A stretch of DNA of 37,468 bases, taken from positions 1 to 37,468 of the forward strand of contig JAKLKC010000061.1 in assembly GCA_023150875.1 (NCBI GenBank), in the 5' to 3' direction. The first letter of the stretch is position 1. Every line of letters starts with the position of its first letter. Of this stretch, positions 5,038-13,147 are shown in pieces. The translations under genes and the position numbers were made by a program. The DNA is from Myxococcota bacterium (GTDB lineage: Bacteria; Myxococcota_A; UBA796; UBA9615; JAKLKC01). Below the pieces are notes generated by a model. The model ran no database searches, was not told the DNA's origin, and was given only the letters and a program-made list of their open reading frames with translations.

Positions 5038-7182
5038 GGAGGCCCGGGCGGCCCGGTCCCGGGGGGAGCGCTTGCGGCCGCCGCGGCCCTCGTCGCCCTC
5101 CTCGCTGGAGTAGTAGACGTAGTGGTAGGGGTAGTAGCCGGCGGTGGTGTCCAGGTCGTTCATCACGAAGCCGATCACCCGGTCGCGGACGTCGGAGAGG
5201 GCCCGCCAGGCGGCGCGGAGGTGGTCGCGGGTGGTCTGGGAGTGGCGGACCACGAAGAGGATGCCGTCGGACTGGCTGGCGAGGACCACGGGATCGGTGA
5301 CGGCGAGCACCGGCGAGGAGTCGCAGAGCACCAGGTCGAAGAGGCGGCGTGCCGGCTCGATGAGGCGCTCGGTGGCGGCGGAGGCCAGGGCCTCGGCGGG
5401 GTTGGGGGGCAGGGGGCCCGAGGTGAGCAGGTAGAGGCCGGGCACGCCGGTCTCCTGGATCGCGTCTTCCAACTCCACCTCGCCCATGAAGACGCTGGTG
5501 AGGCCCACGGTGTTGCGGACCCCGAAGATCTTGTGGAGGCAGGGGCGGCGCAGGTCGGAGTCCACCAGGAGGACCCGCTGGCCCCCCAGGGCGACGGTGG
5601 CACCCAGGTTGGCCGCCGTCGTGGACTTGCCCTCCCGGGGGGAGGCGCTGGTGACCACCAGCACCCCCGTCGGCCGGGAGAGGCCCACGAAGCGCAGGTT
5701 GGTGCGGACCACCCGGTAGCACTCCGCCGCCGGTGAGCGGGGCTCCGTCACCACGTCGGGGAGGCGGGGGGCCGTCTGGCCGTCGGGCTCGGCGGTGGGG
5801 CGGGGGACCGCCAGGGAGGGGATGGCGCCCAGGTGGGCGATCCCGAAGGACTCCAGCTCCTCGGGGCTCTTGATGGTGTTGTCCAGGTAGTCGAGGCCGA
5901 GGGCGGTGGCCACCCCGAGGCACAGGCCCAGGATCAGGGCCAGCACGATGTTCAGGGCCCACACCGGGCGCACCGGGCGCTCGGGCACCAGGGCGCGGTC
6001 GATGAAGGTGACGTTGTTGTTGCGGAGGAGGGCGCTGATGTCCGTCTCGGCGCGGCGGGTGTCGAGGGTCTCGAAGAACTTCTCGTTCCGCAGCACCTCG
6101 GCCGAAAGCACCCCCAGGTCCACGGAGCGGCGGGCCAGCTCGGTGACCTTGACCTTGGCCTCTTCCACCTCCTCGACCCGGCGCTTCATCTCGTTGGAGA
6201 GCAGCTCGTAGCGGGCCTTGGCCGTGTCCACGGCGCGCTGGATGGCGTCGTCGAGCTGGGCCCGGGTGGCGGCCATCTCGTCCTCGGCCTGGCGCCGGGT
6301 GGGCCAGTTCTCGCCGTAGCGGGCCTTGGCGCGCTCGAAGTCCAGCTCCGCCCGGGCGTGCTCCGAGAGGAGCTGCTCCATCGCCGGCATCTCCAGCAGG
6401 GCGGGCATGGCGTTGCGCCCCTCCGGGGTCCTGGCCAGCTCCTCGAGTTTGCGGTAGCGGGTCTCGGCCTCGGTCAGGCGCCGCCGGGTGTCGTCGAGGG
6501 CGGTGCTCACCGCGGTCAGGTGTCGCACGGCGATGGTCTGGCGGTCCTCCAGGTCGAAGATGTCCTGCTTCTCCTTGTAGTCCAGGAGCCTCTTCTCGGA
6601 CTCCAGGCGCCGGTGCTTCCACTCCTCGAACTGCCGGTCCAGGAAGCGCGCCGCCTGCTCCACCGTGCTGAGCCGCGCGGCGAGGTTCTGCTCGATGAAC
6701 GCGTCCCCGATGGCCACCGAGGCCAGGGAGGCCAGCTTGGGGTCCGGGTGCTCCACCTCGATGGTGACGAGCTGGCTCTCGGGCACGGGCTCGATCCGCG
6801 TCGCCCCCAGCAGCGCCGTGACGGCGTCGGGCGAGTCGGGGAAGAGGCTGACGCCGTGGTCCTCCCGGAGGGACTGGGTCGCCTTCTCGGCGATGCTCCG
6901 GCTTTTCAGGATCTCGTACTGGGTCTGGTAGAAGTGCTGGTACTGGAGGCGGTTGAACTGCCCCACCGGCGCGGTGACGTCGTCGAACTTGACGACCTGG
7001 GCGGCCGCGGGCTCGATGCGGATCGTCGACACCGCACGGAAGACCGGGACCTGGCGCCACGTCAGCGCCGCCGTCACCGCCACCACCACCGAAAGCACCA
7101 GCAGGATCGCCAGCCTGTGGGCCCGGACGACCCGCCAGATCTGGATGTGCTCGTCTCCCGCGAAACCGGTCGGCGTCTTCAC
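5035..7182 (-). CDS. Wzz/Wzc-type polysaccharide co-polymerase and tyrosine autokinase
   Basis: This 715-residue inner-membrane protein combines a Wzz chain-length domain with a cytoplasmic BY-kinase. The kinase normally cycles through Tyr autophosphorylation to control export of capsule or exopolysaccharide. A first membrane helix lies near residues 24-42 and long coiled coils near 170-380. A second helix, 'IVLALILGLCLGVATALGL', lies near 410-430. Walker A is 'ASPREGKSTTAANLG' near 514-528, with A' 'VLLVDSDLRRP' and B-like 'FDLVLCDSSP'. A C-terminal Tyr cluster 'YYPYHYVYY' is followed by a basic tail. The start is GTG at 7182 with GGAG five bases upstream. It closes the leftward polysaccharide operon, 60 bp after the TPR-tailed ligase-like gene. 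Its 3' end is duplicated at 2791-2981. Confidence 0.92.
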   Translation of the reverse strand: MKTPTGFAGDEHIQIWRVVRAHRLAILLVLSVVVAVTAALTWRQVPVFRAVSTIRIEPAAAQVVKFDDVTAPVGQFNRLQYQHFYQTQYEILKSRSIAEKATQSLREDHGVSLFPDSPDAVTALLGATRIEPVPESQLVTIEVEHPDPKLASLASVAIGDAFIEQNLAARLSTVEQAARFLDRQFEEWKHRRLESEKRLLDYKEKQDIFDLEDRQTIAVRHLTAVSTALDDTRRRLTEAETRYRKLEELARTPEGRNAMPALLEMPAMEQLLSEHARAELDFERAKARYGENWPTRRQAEDEMAATRAQLDDAIQRAVDTAKARYELLSNEMKRRVEEVEEAKVKVTELARRSVDLGVLSAEVLRNEKFFETLDTRRAETDISALLRNNNVTFIDRALVPERPVRPVWALNIVLALILGLCLGVATALGLDYLDNTIKSPEELESFGIAHLGAIPSLAVPRPTAEPDGQTAPRLPDVVTEPRSPAAECYRVVRTNLRFVGLSRPTGVLVVTSASPREGKSTTAANLGATVALGGQRVLLVDSDLRRPCLHKIFGVRNTVGLTSVFMGEVELEDAIQETGVPGLYLLTSGPLPPNPAEALASAATERLIEPARRLFDLVLCDSSPVLAVTDPVVLASQSDGILFVVRHSQTTRDHLRAAWRALSDVRDRVIGFVMNDLDTTAGYYPYHYVYYSSEEGDEGRGGRKRSPRDRAARAS

Positions 7183-7242
7183 CGCGTCTCCATTCGGCGG
7201 CCCTCGGGCCGCGTCCAGCCCCGGGAAACCCGGGGGATCCCT

Positions 7243-10068
7243 TCAGCGGGCCGGCCCTCCGGCAGCCGCTCCGCGCGCCCCGTGGCCGACGCGGCGGGCC
7301 ATCTCCGGCTCCCCCGCCGCCACCAGGCGCTCCCGCAGCGCGTCCCGCCCCCCAGGGGGGGCGTGGGCGAGCCACGACTCGATCTCCTTCCAACCTTCTT
7401 CCGTCCGCCCGATCCGGGCGTGGCAGGAGGCCAGCTCCGCGGGCCAGCGGGGGGAGGCGGGCGCCACCCGGGAGGCCCTCCGGAGCCAAGGCACCGCGTC
7501 GGAACACCGCCCCAGGGCGCGCAGCGCCGCGCCCAGCTCCCCGGCCCGCGCCCCGGCGGGATCCGCCTCGGCCATCGCCGCCAGGACGTCCTCCGCCCCC
7601 CGATCCCCGGTCCGCAGCCGCGCCTCGGCGAGCCGCCACCGCACGTCCTCGCGCCCCGGCCACTCGGCGAGGGCCCGGCGGAGGAGGGGGATCGCCTCGT
7701 AGGGGCGCCCGGTGTCCTGGAGCAGGGCGCCCAGGGTCGCCGGCGCCTCCCGGTGCCCGGGATCCGCTTCCAACAGCTCCTTCAGCACCGCCTCGGCCTC
7801 CTCCCGCCGGGCGCTGGCCAGCAGGGCCCGGGCCCGGAACCAGCGGAGGTCCGACGAGAGGGGGTGGAGCTCCAGGGCCACCGGCAGGGCGACGGCCGAC
7901 GACGCGGCGTCCCGGTCGTCGTCCATCAGCCGGACGAGCTGCACCGTGCGGGCCTCCCCCGCCGCACTGAAGACGGCGCGCCACGCCTCCCCGGTGGGAG
8001 ACCAGCCCCGGAGCTCGCGCCACAGGGCCCCCACCCGGGGGGAGGGCCAGAGGCGCAGCGCCGTGCCGAAGTGGCCCCAGGCCTCCCCCTCCCGGCGGGC
8101 GATCCGGAGGAAGCGGGCGAGGTAGAGGTGCTCGTAGGGGCCGGTGGGGAACAGGTCCAGCGCGGTGCGGAGGGACGCCTCGGCCTCGGCGAACCGCTCG
8201 CGGTACGTCCGGCACCAACCCAGCGCGACGTGGGTCGCCGAGTCGTAGGGGGCCAGCGCCACCGCCCGCGTCAGGTGGTCCTCCGCGGCGGCGAGGAAGG
8301 GCTCCCGGCCGTCGATGTCCTCCCGGGCGCGCCGCATCGCCTCCTCGGCGGCGGCCCGGTGGGGCGCCGGGGAGGAGAATGCGCCGAACCAGGGGGACAG
8401 CGCCGTGGGCGCCGGCCCCGGCGCCGCCTGGGCCTCCCGGGGAGGCGTCGCCGCGAGCATGGCCCCGGCCCCCGCCACCCCCAGCGCCAGCGCCGCCGCC
8501 CCCAGGGCCCGCCCGGGCCACACCCGGGGGAGCGCCGGGGAGGGATCCTCCTCCTCCCCGCCTTCCTCGGCCTCCGAAAGAGGCGGACCCGAGCGGCGCC
8601 GGGACCTCTCCCGCCCCGCGGTGGCCGCCAGGACCAGCAGGGTCGCCCCCCACAGGCGCAGCGCCCCGATGGCGAGGTCGAAGTCGAAGGCGGAGTGGAC
8701 CGCCAGGGCGATCAGGCCCACCCCGGGGCCCACCATCGCCTGGCGCCCCCGGGTGGTGCTCCCCCGCCACGTCCGCAGGAGGCCCCGGGCGAGCAGGAGG
8801 CCGGCGGCGGCCAGGGCGGCGGCGTAGACCCACCCGCCGGTGGCCAACACCTCGACGTAGGAGTTCTCGGCGTGGTCGAAGTGGAGCCAGGCCGGCGAGC
8901 GCTTCCACGCCGGGAAGACCGCGCTGAAGGTCCCGATCCCCATCCCCAGGGGGCCGGCGTCGGCGGCCATGGCCAGCGCGTCCCGCCACACCGGCAGGCG
9001 ATCGGCGAGGGAGTCCGCCAGGCGTCCCCTCCACAGCGTGAGGGGCCCCGCCAGCAGGGCGAGGCCCACCGCGGCCAGGGCCAGGGCCGTGGGGGCGAGG
9101 GCCGCCCCGCCCCGGGCGACCTGGTGGCCCAGCAACACCAGCGCCGACACCCCGAGGGCCATCCCGACGGCTCCGTCGGAGCCCGAGGCCACCATGCCCG
9201 CCGCCAGCACCGCCGCCGCCCCTCCCCACGCCGCCGCCGCCCCCACCTCGGCCCGGTCCAGCCGGCTCCCCCGGTGGAGGGCGTCGGCGGCACGGCCCAG
9301 CGCCAGGGCCAGGGCCATGGCCGCCATGGAGCCCCAGTGGTTGTCGCACACGAAGGTCCCGAAGAAGCGATCCGCCCGCTCCGGCACCGAGGAGATCCAG
9401 AAGATCCTCCGGGCGCCCAGCGCCTCCTGGGAGAATGCCAGCCCCGCGTTGGCCACCGCCGAGGCCACCAGGGCGATCTCCAGGGAGCGGCGCTCCGCGG
9501 AGCGCCGGGCGGCGGCGTACAGCCCCAGCAGGGCCAGGGCCGCCGCGGCGGGGACCGCGAGGGCCCGGAGGGTCTCCCCCGGCGCGGCGGAGACCGTGGC
9601 GAGGGGACCCGTCGCGAGGTCCACGCCCCCCAGGGCCCGGGCGAGGAGGTCCGCCCGCCCGGGGGACAGGGCGTCGGCGATCCCCCCGGGGAGGGGGACG
9701 AGCTGGAGGGTGCCCGCCGCCAAGGGAAGGGCCGCGGGCAGGACCAGCCAGCCGGGCGCGGGAGGAGCCCGCAGGGCGAGGGGCAGGCCGAGGGCGGCGA
9801 GGGCGAGCACGGCGGCGAGGAGGGGGGCGCCGTGGACCAGGCCGAAGGCGAAGGTGCTGGCGGCGACCACGCCCGCGAGCCCGGCGGCCAGCGCCCGCTC
9901 GCCGGGGGGGCGGTCCGCCCGGTCGCCCCGGCCCCGGCGGGAGCGGATCCGACCGACGGAGCGGGGGATCCCGAGGGGAGGCCCGCCCAGCACCCTCCCG
10001 GGGACCGGGCCGCCAGAGGCGGGAGCCCCCGCGTCCCATCGGCCTTCGGGGCCGCGCGCCGGGCTCAC
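7243..10068 (-). CDS. O-antigen ligase/polymerase-like membrane protein with TPR-like C-terminal half
   Basis: The 941-residue product has two halves. The N-terminal half (to about residue 480) is a string of hydrophobic helices with Wzy_C-family features: 'FVCDNHWGSMAAM', 'HAENSYVEVLATGGW' and 'VHSAFDFDLAIGAL'. The C-terminal half is soluble and made of alpha-helical TPR-like repeats rich in Ala, Arg, Glu and Trp ('LGWCRTYRERFAEAEASLRTAL', 'LGALLQDTGRPYEAIPLLRRAL'). Such proteins polymerise or ligate lipid-linked sugar chains, with the TPR part probably on the periplasmic side. The start is a GTG at 10068 overlapping the upstream stop as GTGA, behind GGGAG. It may act with the adjacent, TPR-less relative. 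Polymerase versus ligase cannot be decided from sequence. Confidence 0.83.
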   Translation of the reverse strand: MSPARGPEGRWDAGAPASGGPVPGRVLGGPPLGIPRSVGRIRSRRGRGDRADRPPGERALAAGLAGVVAASTFAFGLVHGAPLLAAVLALAALGLPLALRAPPAPGWLVLPAALPLAAGTLQLVPLPGGIADALSPGRADLLARALGGVDLATGPLATVSAAPGETLRALAVPAAAALALLGLYAAARRSAERRSLEIALVASAVANAGLAFSQEALGARRIFWISSVPERADRFFGTFVCDNHWGSMAAMALALALGRAADALHRGSRLDRAEVGAAAAWGGAAAVLAAGMVASGSDGAVGMALGVSALVLLGHQVARGGAALAPTALALAAVGLALLAGPLTLWRGRLADSLADRLPVWRDALAMAADAGPLGMGIGTFSAVFPAWKRSPAWLHFDHAENSYVEVLATGGWVYAAALAAAGLLLARGLLRTWRGSTTRGRQAMVGPGVGLIALAVHSAFDFDLAIGALRLWGATLLVLAATAGRERSRRRSGPPLSEAEEGGEEEDPSPALPRVWPGRALGAAALALGVAGAGAMLAATPPREAQAAPGPAPTALSPWFGAFSSPAPHRAAAEEAMRRAREDIDGREPFLAAAEDHLTRAVALAPYDSATHVALGWCRTYRERFAEAEASLRTALDLFPTGPYEHLYLARFLRIARREGEAWGHFGTALRLWPSPRVGALWRELRGWSPTGEAWRAVFSAAGEARTVQLVRLMDDDRDAASSAVALPVALELHPLSSDLRWFRARALLASARREEAEAVLKELLEADPGHREAPATLGALLQDTGRPYEAIPLLRRALAEWPGREDVRWRLAEARLRTGDRGAEDVLAAMAEADPAGARAGELGAALRALGRCSDAVPWLRRASRVAPASPRWPAELASCHARIGRTEEGWKEIESWLAHAPPGGRDALRERLVAAGEPEMARRVGHGARGAAAGGPAR

Positions 10069-11453
10069 GTCGCTCCCTTCGGGGCGGGGGCGGGGTCCCC
10101 GGCCTCGGGCATCCGCGAGACCGCGTAGCCCAGGCCGACGAAGAACCACAGGAGGTTCGACTTCTCGGTGCCGCCGTGGAAGTTGGTGGCGAGGAAGAGG
10201 CCGATCCAGGTCGCCAGGAGGGTGAACACCACCCGGCGCTCCGGTCCGGGCGCCGCGCGGCGCCAACGGGCATACAGGCGCCACGCCGTCCCCGCCATGG
10301 CGGCGGCGAACAGGAGCCCCGCCAGGATGCCCGCCTCGACGAAGACCGACACCAGGGCGTTGTGCACCGGGATCCCCTGGGAGCCCTGGGCCTGGAACTG
10401 TCCGAGGCCGATCCCGAGGACGGGATGCTGGGAGAAGAAGCGGATCGCGTCGGCGAAGGCCTGGTTGCGGGGATCGTCCTCCAACTCCTCCACGTCGTAG
10501 CGCGTGCCCGCGAACTCCGAGACGTGGTCCGAGAACAGGAGCCAGCCCACCGCGAGGGCCGCGATCCCCGCCACCACGCGCTTCGGGCGGAACGGCAGGA
10601 GCAGCATCATGGACGCCGCGATCACCACCCCCCCGAAGGCGCTCCGGCTCAACGAGTAGATCAGCGCCAGGACGCTGGCGCCGATGGCGAGGACCCACCC
10701 GTAGCGCCGCGACCGGGTGGTCGCCATCATGGCCAGGTGGAGCTGCAGGGGGACCACCAGCGCCATGGTGATCCCGAGGCCGTTGGGGTTGGCGGACAGG
10801 CCGTGGGCGCGGCCGGGCTGGCTCTGGGGCAGCATGTAGAAGGCGTCGCCGACCCAGGCCTGGAGCAAGGCCAGCACCGCCGCCGGCAGTCCCGACCAGG
10901 CCAGGAGGCGGACGAGGCGCTCCAGGTGCCGCGGCTGCCGGACGAACCAGATCGGGAACAGGACGCATAGGCCCAGGCCGATGAACGAGGTGAGCACCAC
11001 CAGCGACGACCAACCCGGAGTCCTGCCCCGGAACGATGCCAGGGTGTTCAGGGCGAGCCAGGACACCACCAGGAGGGTCGGGTTCCGGGGGAACTCGATG
11101 GTCCGCCGCCGGGTCGCCACTTCGTAGACCACCGCCACCAGCACGGTCAGGGCGAGCAGCTTGAACACCGACACGTAGGGGACGACCGCCACCGACTCGG
11201 TGCCCACCATCCACACCGCCACGAGGGTCCAGAAGGCGCGGTCGGCGCGGGCGAAGTAGGGTACGGCGAAGGGGAGGATCGCCAGCGCGGCGGCCATGGC
11301 CGGACCGCGGGGGACGGCGGCTCCCAGGACCGCGGCGTAGAGGACCGCCGCCCCGACGAACCCCGCGCGCCACAGGAGCGCGGAGTGCCCGATGCCCGTC
11401 CCGGCCGCGCCGGCCGTGGGACCGCCCGCCAGGATGGCCCTACGCCCGAGCAC
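10065..11453 (-). CDS. O-antigen ligase/polymerase (Wzy_C) family membrane protein
   Basis: This is a polytopic inner-membrane protein of about 462 residues with the Wzy/WaaL signature loop. 'LSANPNGLGITMAL' is the mid-protein block, followed by the periplasmic loop 'FFSQHPVLGIGLGQFQ', 'VHNALVSVFVEAGILAGLLF' and a last helix pair ending near 'NFHGGTEKSNLLWFFVGLGYA'. It probably joins repeat units or transfers polymer in exopolysaccharide synthesis. The frame is open to 11594, but that would overlap the glycosyltransferase by 155 bp with Arg/Pro-rich sequence. The GTG at 11453, behind GGGGAGG and overlapping the glycosyltransferase by 14 bp, is preferred. Translational coupling on both sides places it inside one operon. 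Confidence 0.85.
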   Translation of the reverse strand: MLGRRAILAGGPTAGAAGTGIGHSALLWRAGFVGAAVLYAAVLGAAVPRGPAMAAALAILPFAVPYFARADRAFWTLVAVWMVGTESVAVVPYVSVFKLLALTVLVAVVYEVATRRRTIEFPRNPTLLVVSWLALNTLASFRGRTPGWSSLVVLTSFIGLGLCVLFPIWFVRQPRHLERLVRLLAWSGLPAAVLALLQAWVGDAFYMLPQSQPGRAHGLSANPNGLGITMALVVPLQLHLAMMATTRSRRYGWVLAIGASVLALIYSLSRSAFGGVVIAASMMLLLPFRPKRVVAGIAALAVGWLLFSDHVSEFAGTRYDVEELEDDPRNQAFADAIRFFSQHPVLGIGLGQFQAQGSQGIPVHNALVSVFVEAGILAGLLFAAAMAGTAWRLYARWRRAAPGPERRVVFTLLATWIGLFLATNFHGGTEKSNLLWFFVGLGYAVSRMPEAGDPAPAPKGAT

Positions 11454-12639
11454 GCGCCTCCCCGCGGCGGGCCGCGAGGGCCTCGCGGTAGAGCGACGCC
11501 AGGGTCGCGTAGGCGTCCGGCCCCGGGTCCCCGCGGCCGAAGGAGGGATCCCGGGCCGCCGCCCGGAGGGCCTCCGCCAGGGCTCCCGCGTCACCCTTCC
11601 GATAGGCGGCCACCCCGGCCGGGCGGGCCACCACGTCGCTGGCGATGACCTGGCGCCCGAAGTGGAGGGCCTCCCGTACCGCCACCGAGTCCCCGTCCCT
11701 CTCGGTGGGGCGGAGGAAGGCGTCGCAGCGGGTCAGGGCCTCGGCGAACGTGTCCGGGGAGAGGTCCCGGAGGAACACGCACCGGAGCCCGGCGGAGCGG
11801 AGTCGCACCGCCCTCTCGTACTCGGGATCGATGGGGCCGTAGTGGGCGACCACCAGCCCCCAGAGGTCCGCCCCGCGGATGCGCAGCGCCTCCACCGCCT
11901 CATGGAAGCCGTAGAGGGGCAGGAACCCGCCCGCCACCAGGGCCACGCGGCCCCCGGGGGGCCGCGCGAGGTCGAACGCCGGGCCCAGTTCCCCCTCTCC
12001 CGCCGGCCGGGGCGGGAACAGGAACGCGGGCAGCTCCACGACGCGCTCCCCCGGGACGATCCCCTCGCTCCTCAGCAGGTCCGCGATCTCGCCGTTGACG
12101 GCGATCACCCGGCCCGCCGTCCGGCACAGGACCCGCACCGCGGCCCTGAAGGCGGCCCCCCCGTCGCGCCACCGGGCGGCGAACGAGCCGCTGTGCAGGG
12201 AGAGCAGGCGCCCTCCCCGGGGGCCGATCCGCAGCAGGGGCGCGCCGATCCACGCCGCGCGGTACAGCCACGACACGTGCAGGTGCAGCGCGTCGGGGCG
12301 GGCCCGGGCCGCGTGGCCGAGCATCCGCGCCGCGGCGGGGGCCGGAGCCCGGGGCAGGTCCACCACCCGGACCCCCGGGGAGGGGTGGCGCACCCCGGGG
12401 GAGGGCGCCACCTGGTTGAGCACGGTGACCCGCCACCCGTCCGCGGCGGCGCGGGCGGCCAGCCGGGCGACGTGGACGGTCACGCCGCCCAGGGGCGGAG
12501 GATGCCCTCCGGCGAGGACCAGGGAGGGGGCGGGATCCGCGGGCCTCCCCGGGAGATCGGCGTCGGGCGCACCGGTCCGCTCCGCTCCGAGTCCGAGCGA
12601 CGGCGACACCGCACCCGAGAGGGCTCCCGCTCCCGACAT
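11440..12639 (-). CDS. GT4-family glycosyltransferase
   Basis: This is a GT-B fold glycosyltransferase of family 4, expected to add one sugar to a lipid-linked repeat unit on the cytoplasmic face of the membrane. The N-terminal glycine loop 'LVLAGGHPPPLGGVTVHVARLA', 'LHLHVSWLYRAAW', a mid-domain 'GRVIAVNGEIADLLRSEGI' and the late donor-site block 'LRPTERDGDSVAVREALHFG' (E-x7-E type) are visible. The frame is open to a TTG at 12726, but the extra stretch contains two hairpins (12671-12688 and 12704-12719), has no ribosome binding site and looks like leader. I therefore start at the ATG at 12639, though no candidate has a good Shine-Dalgarno. It is the first gene of the leftward polysaccharide operon. 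Donor and acceptor are unknown. Confidence 0.82.
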   Translation of the reverse strand: MSGAGALSGAVSPSLGLGAERTGAPDADLPGRPADPAPSLVLAGGHPPPLGGVTVHVARLAARAAADGWRVTVLNQVAPSPGVRHPSPGVRVVDLPRAPAPAAARMLGHAARARPDALHLHVSWLYRAAWIGAPLLRIGPRGGRLLSLHSGSFAARWRDGGAAFRAAVRVLCRTAGRVIAVNGEIADLLRSEGIVPGERVVELPAFLFPPRPAGEGELGPAFDLARPPGGRVALVAGGFLPLYGFHEAVEALRIRGADLWGLVVAHYGPIDPEYERAVRLRSAGLRCVFLRDLSPDTFAEALTRCDAFLRPTERDGDSVAVREALHFGRQVIASDVVARPAGVAAYRKGDAGALAEALRAAARDPSFGRGDPGPDAYATLASLYREALAARRGEARARA

Positions 12640-13147
12640 CCTCGACCGCAATCCCATCCTGAGGGCCGGCCCGGGACGTCCATCCCGGCGCGACCCCATC
12701 ATCCCCGGTAAGAACCGGGCTTTCAACCAGGAGGGGACTCGGTCGGGCTCCCGACCCCGCCGCTCCTCCCCGCGCCGCGCCTCTTCGGACGTTCCCGCCC
12801 CGGCATGAGGGGCCGCGGGTCCCTGGAAGAGGGACGACCCCGCGCCCGTGCCCCCCGCTGTTCCCCCGGGGAGCCGAAGCGGGTTCTACACCCTTGGGGC
12901 GGTCCCGGTTACCCTTCGCGCTCCCCCGGGGCGGGACGGTCCCGGTCTGGAGGGGGCGAGGAGGAGCGGGCCGAAGGTGAGAAAGTCCCTATCGAAATCG
13001 TCCGGACATCCGATGGGAACCGCGCCGCTCCGGGATGTGGGAGAGTCCCGGGCGTGGACGGGCCGTCGCCTCCCCCCTCGGGGGGGCTCCCTCGGCGCGT
13101 CCGCAGGTGGGACGGTGCCGTTCACCGCGCCGCTCCCGGGAGGTGGG
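12640..13147. promoter_or_regulatory. Divergent control region of the polysaccharide cluster
   Basis: This gap of about 500 bp separates the leftward glycosyltransferase operon from the rightward export operon. I see no gene in it. It contains inverted repeats CCGGGA/TCCCGG (12671-12688) and CCCGGT/ACCGGG (12704-12719, 4-base loop), probably in the leader of the leftward transcript, and the compact palindrome at 12741-12756. A less GC-rich patch around 12985-13020 contains a perfect GTCCGGAC. No convincing -35/-10 pair or sigma-54 site was found by eye. Confidence 0.5.
12741..12756. promoter_or_regulatory. 16-bp palindrome, candidate operator
   Basis: GGTCGGG and CCCGACC form perfect 7-bp arms separated by only CT. 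The gap is too short for a stable RNA hairpin, so a site for a dimeric regulator is the better reading. It lies about 100 bp upstream of the glycosyltransferase start, in the divergent region, and could govern either operon. Confidence 0.35.

Larger units (their letters stand above)
4852..5226. repeat. Right copy of the direct repeat flanking the Hip-like island
   Basis: This 375-bp copy corresponds to 2605-2981. Its left half is a truncated 3' end of the UbiA-family gene and its right half is the intact 3' end of the tyrosine-kinase gene. Nearly all differences from the left copy lie in the parts that are non-functional in one copy: the UbiA fragment here and the kinase fragment there. That fits either integration of a diverged homologous segment or decay of redundant pieces after duplication. 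Confidence 0.9.

Noticed and set aside
5833-10128. 1431-codon open frame on the plus strand
   Set aside because: It lies opposite the tyrosine kinase and ligase-like genes and its product is low-complexity Gly/Arg/Pro/Gln. The minus-strand genes have recognisable domains.
12848-13147. N-terminal extension of the export lipoprotein frame
   Set aside because: The frame is open, but the ATG at 13148 has a strong ribosome site and begins a proper lipoprotein signal peptide. An extension would bury that signal.
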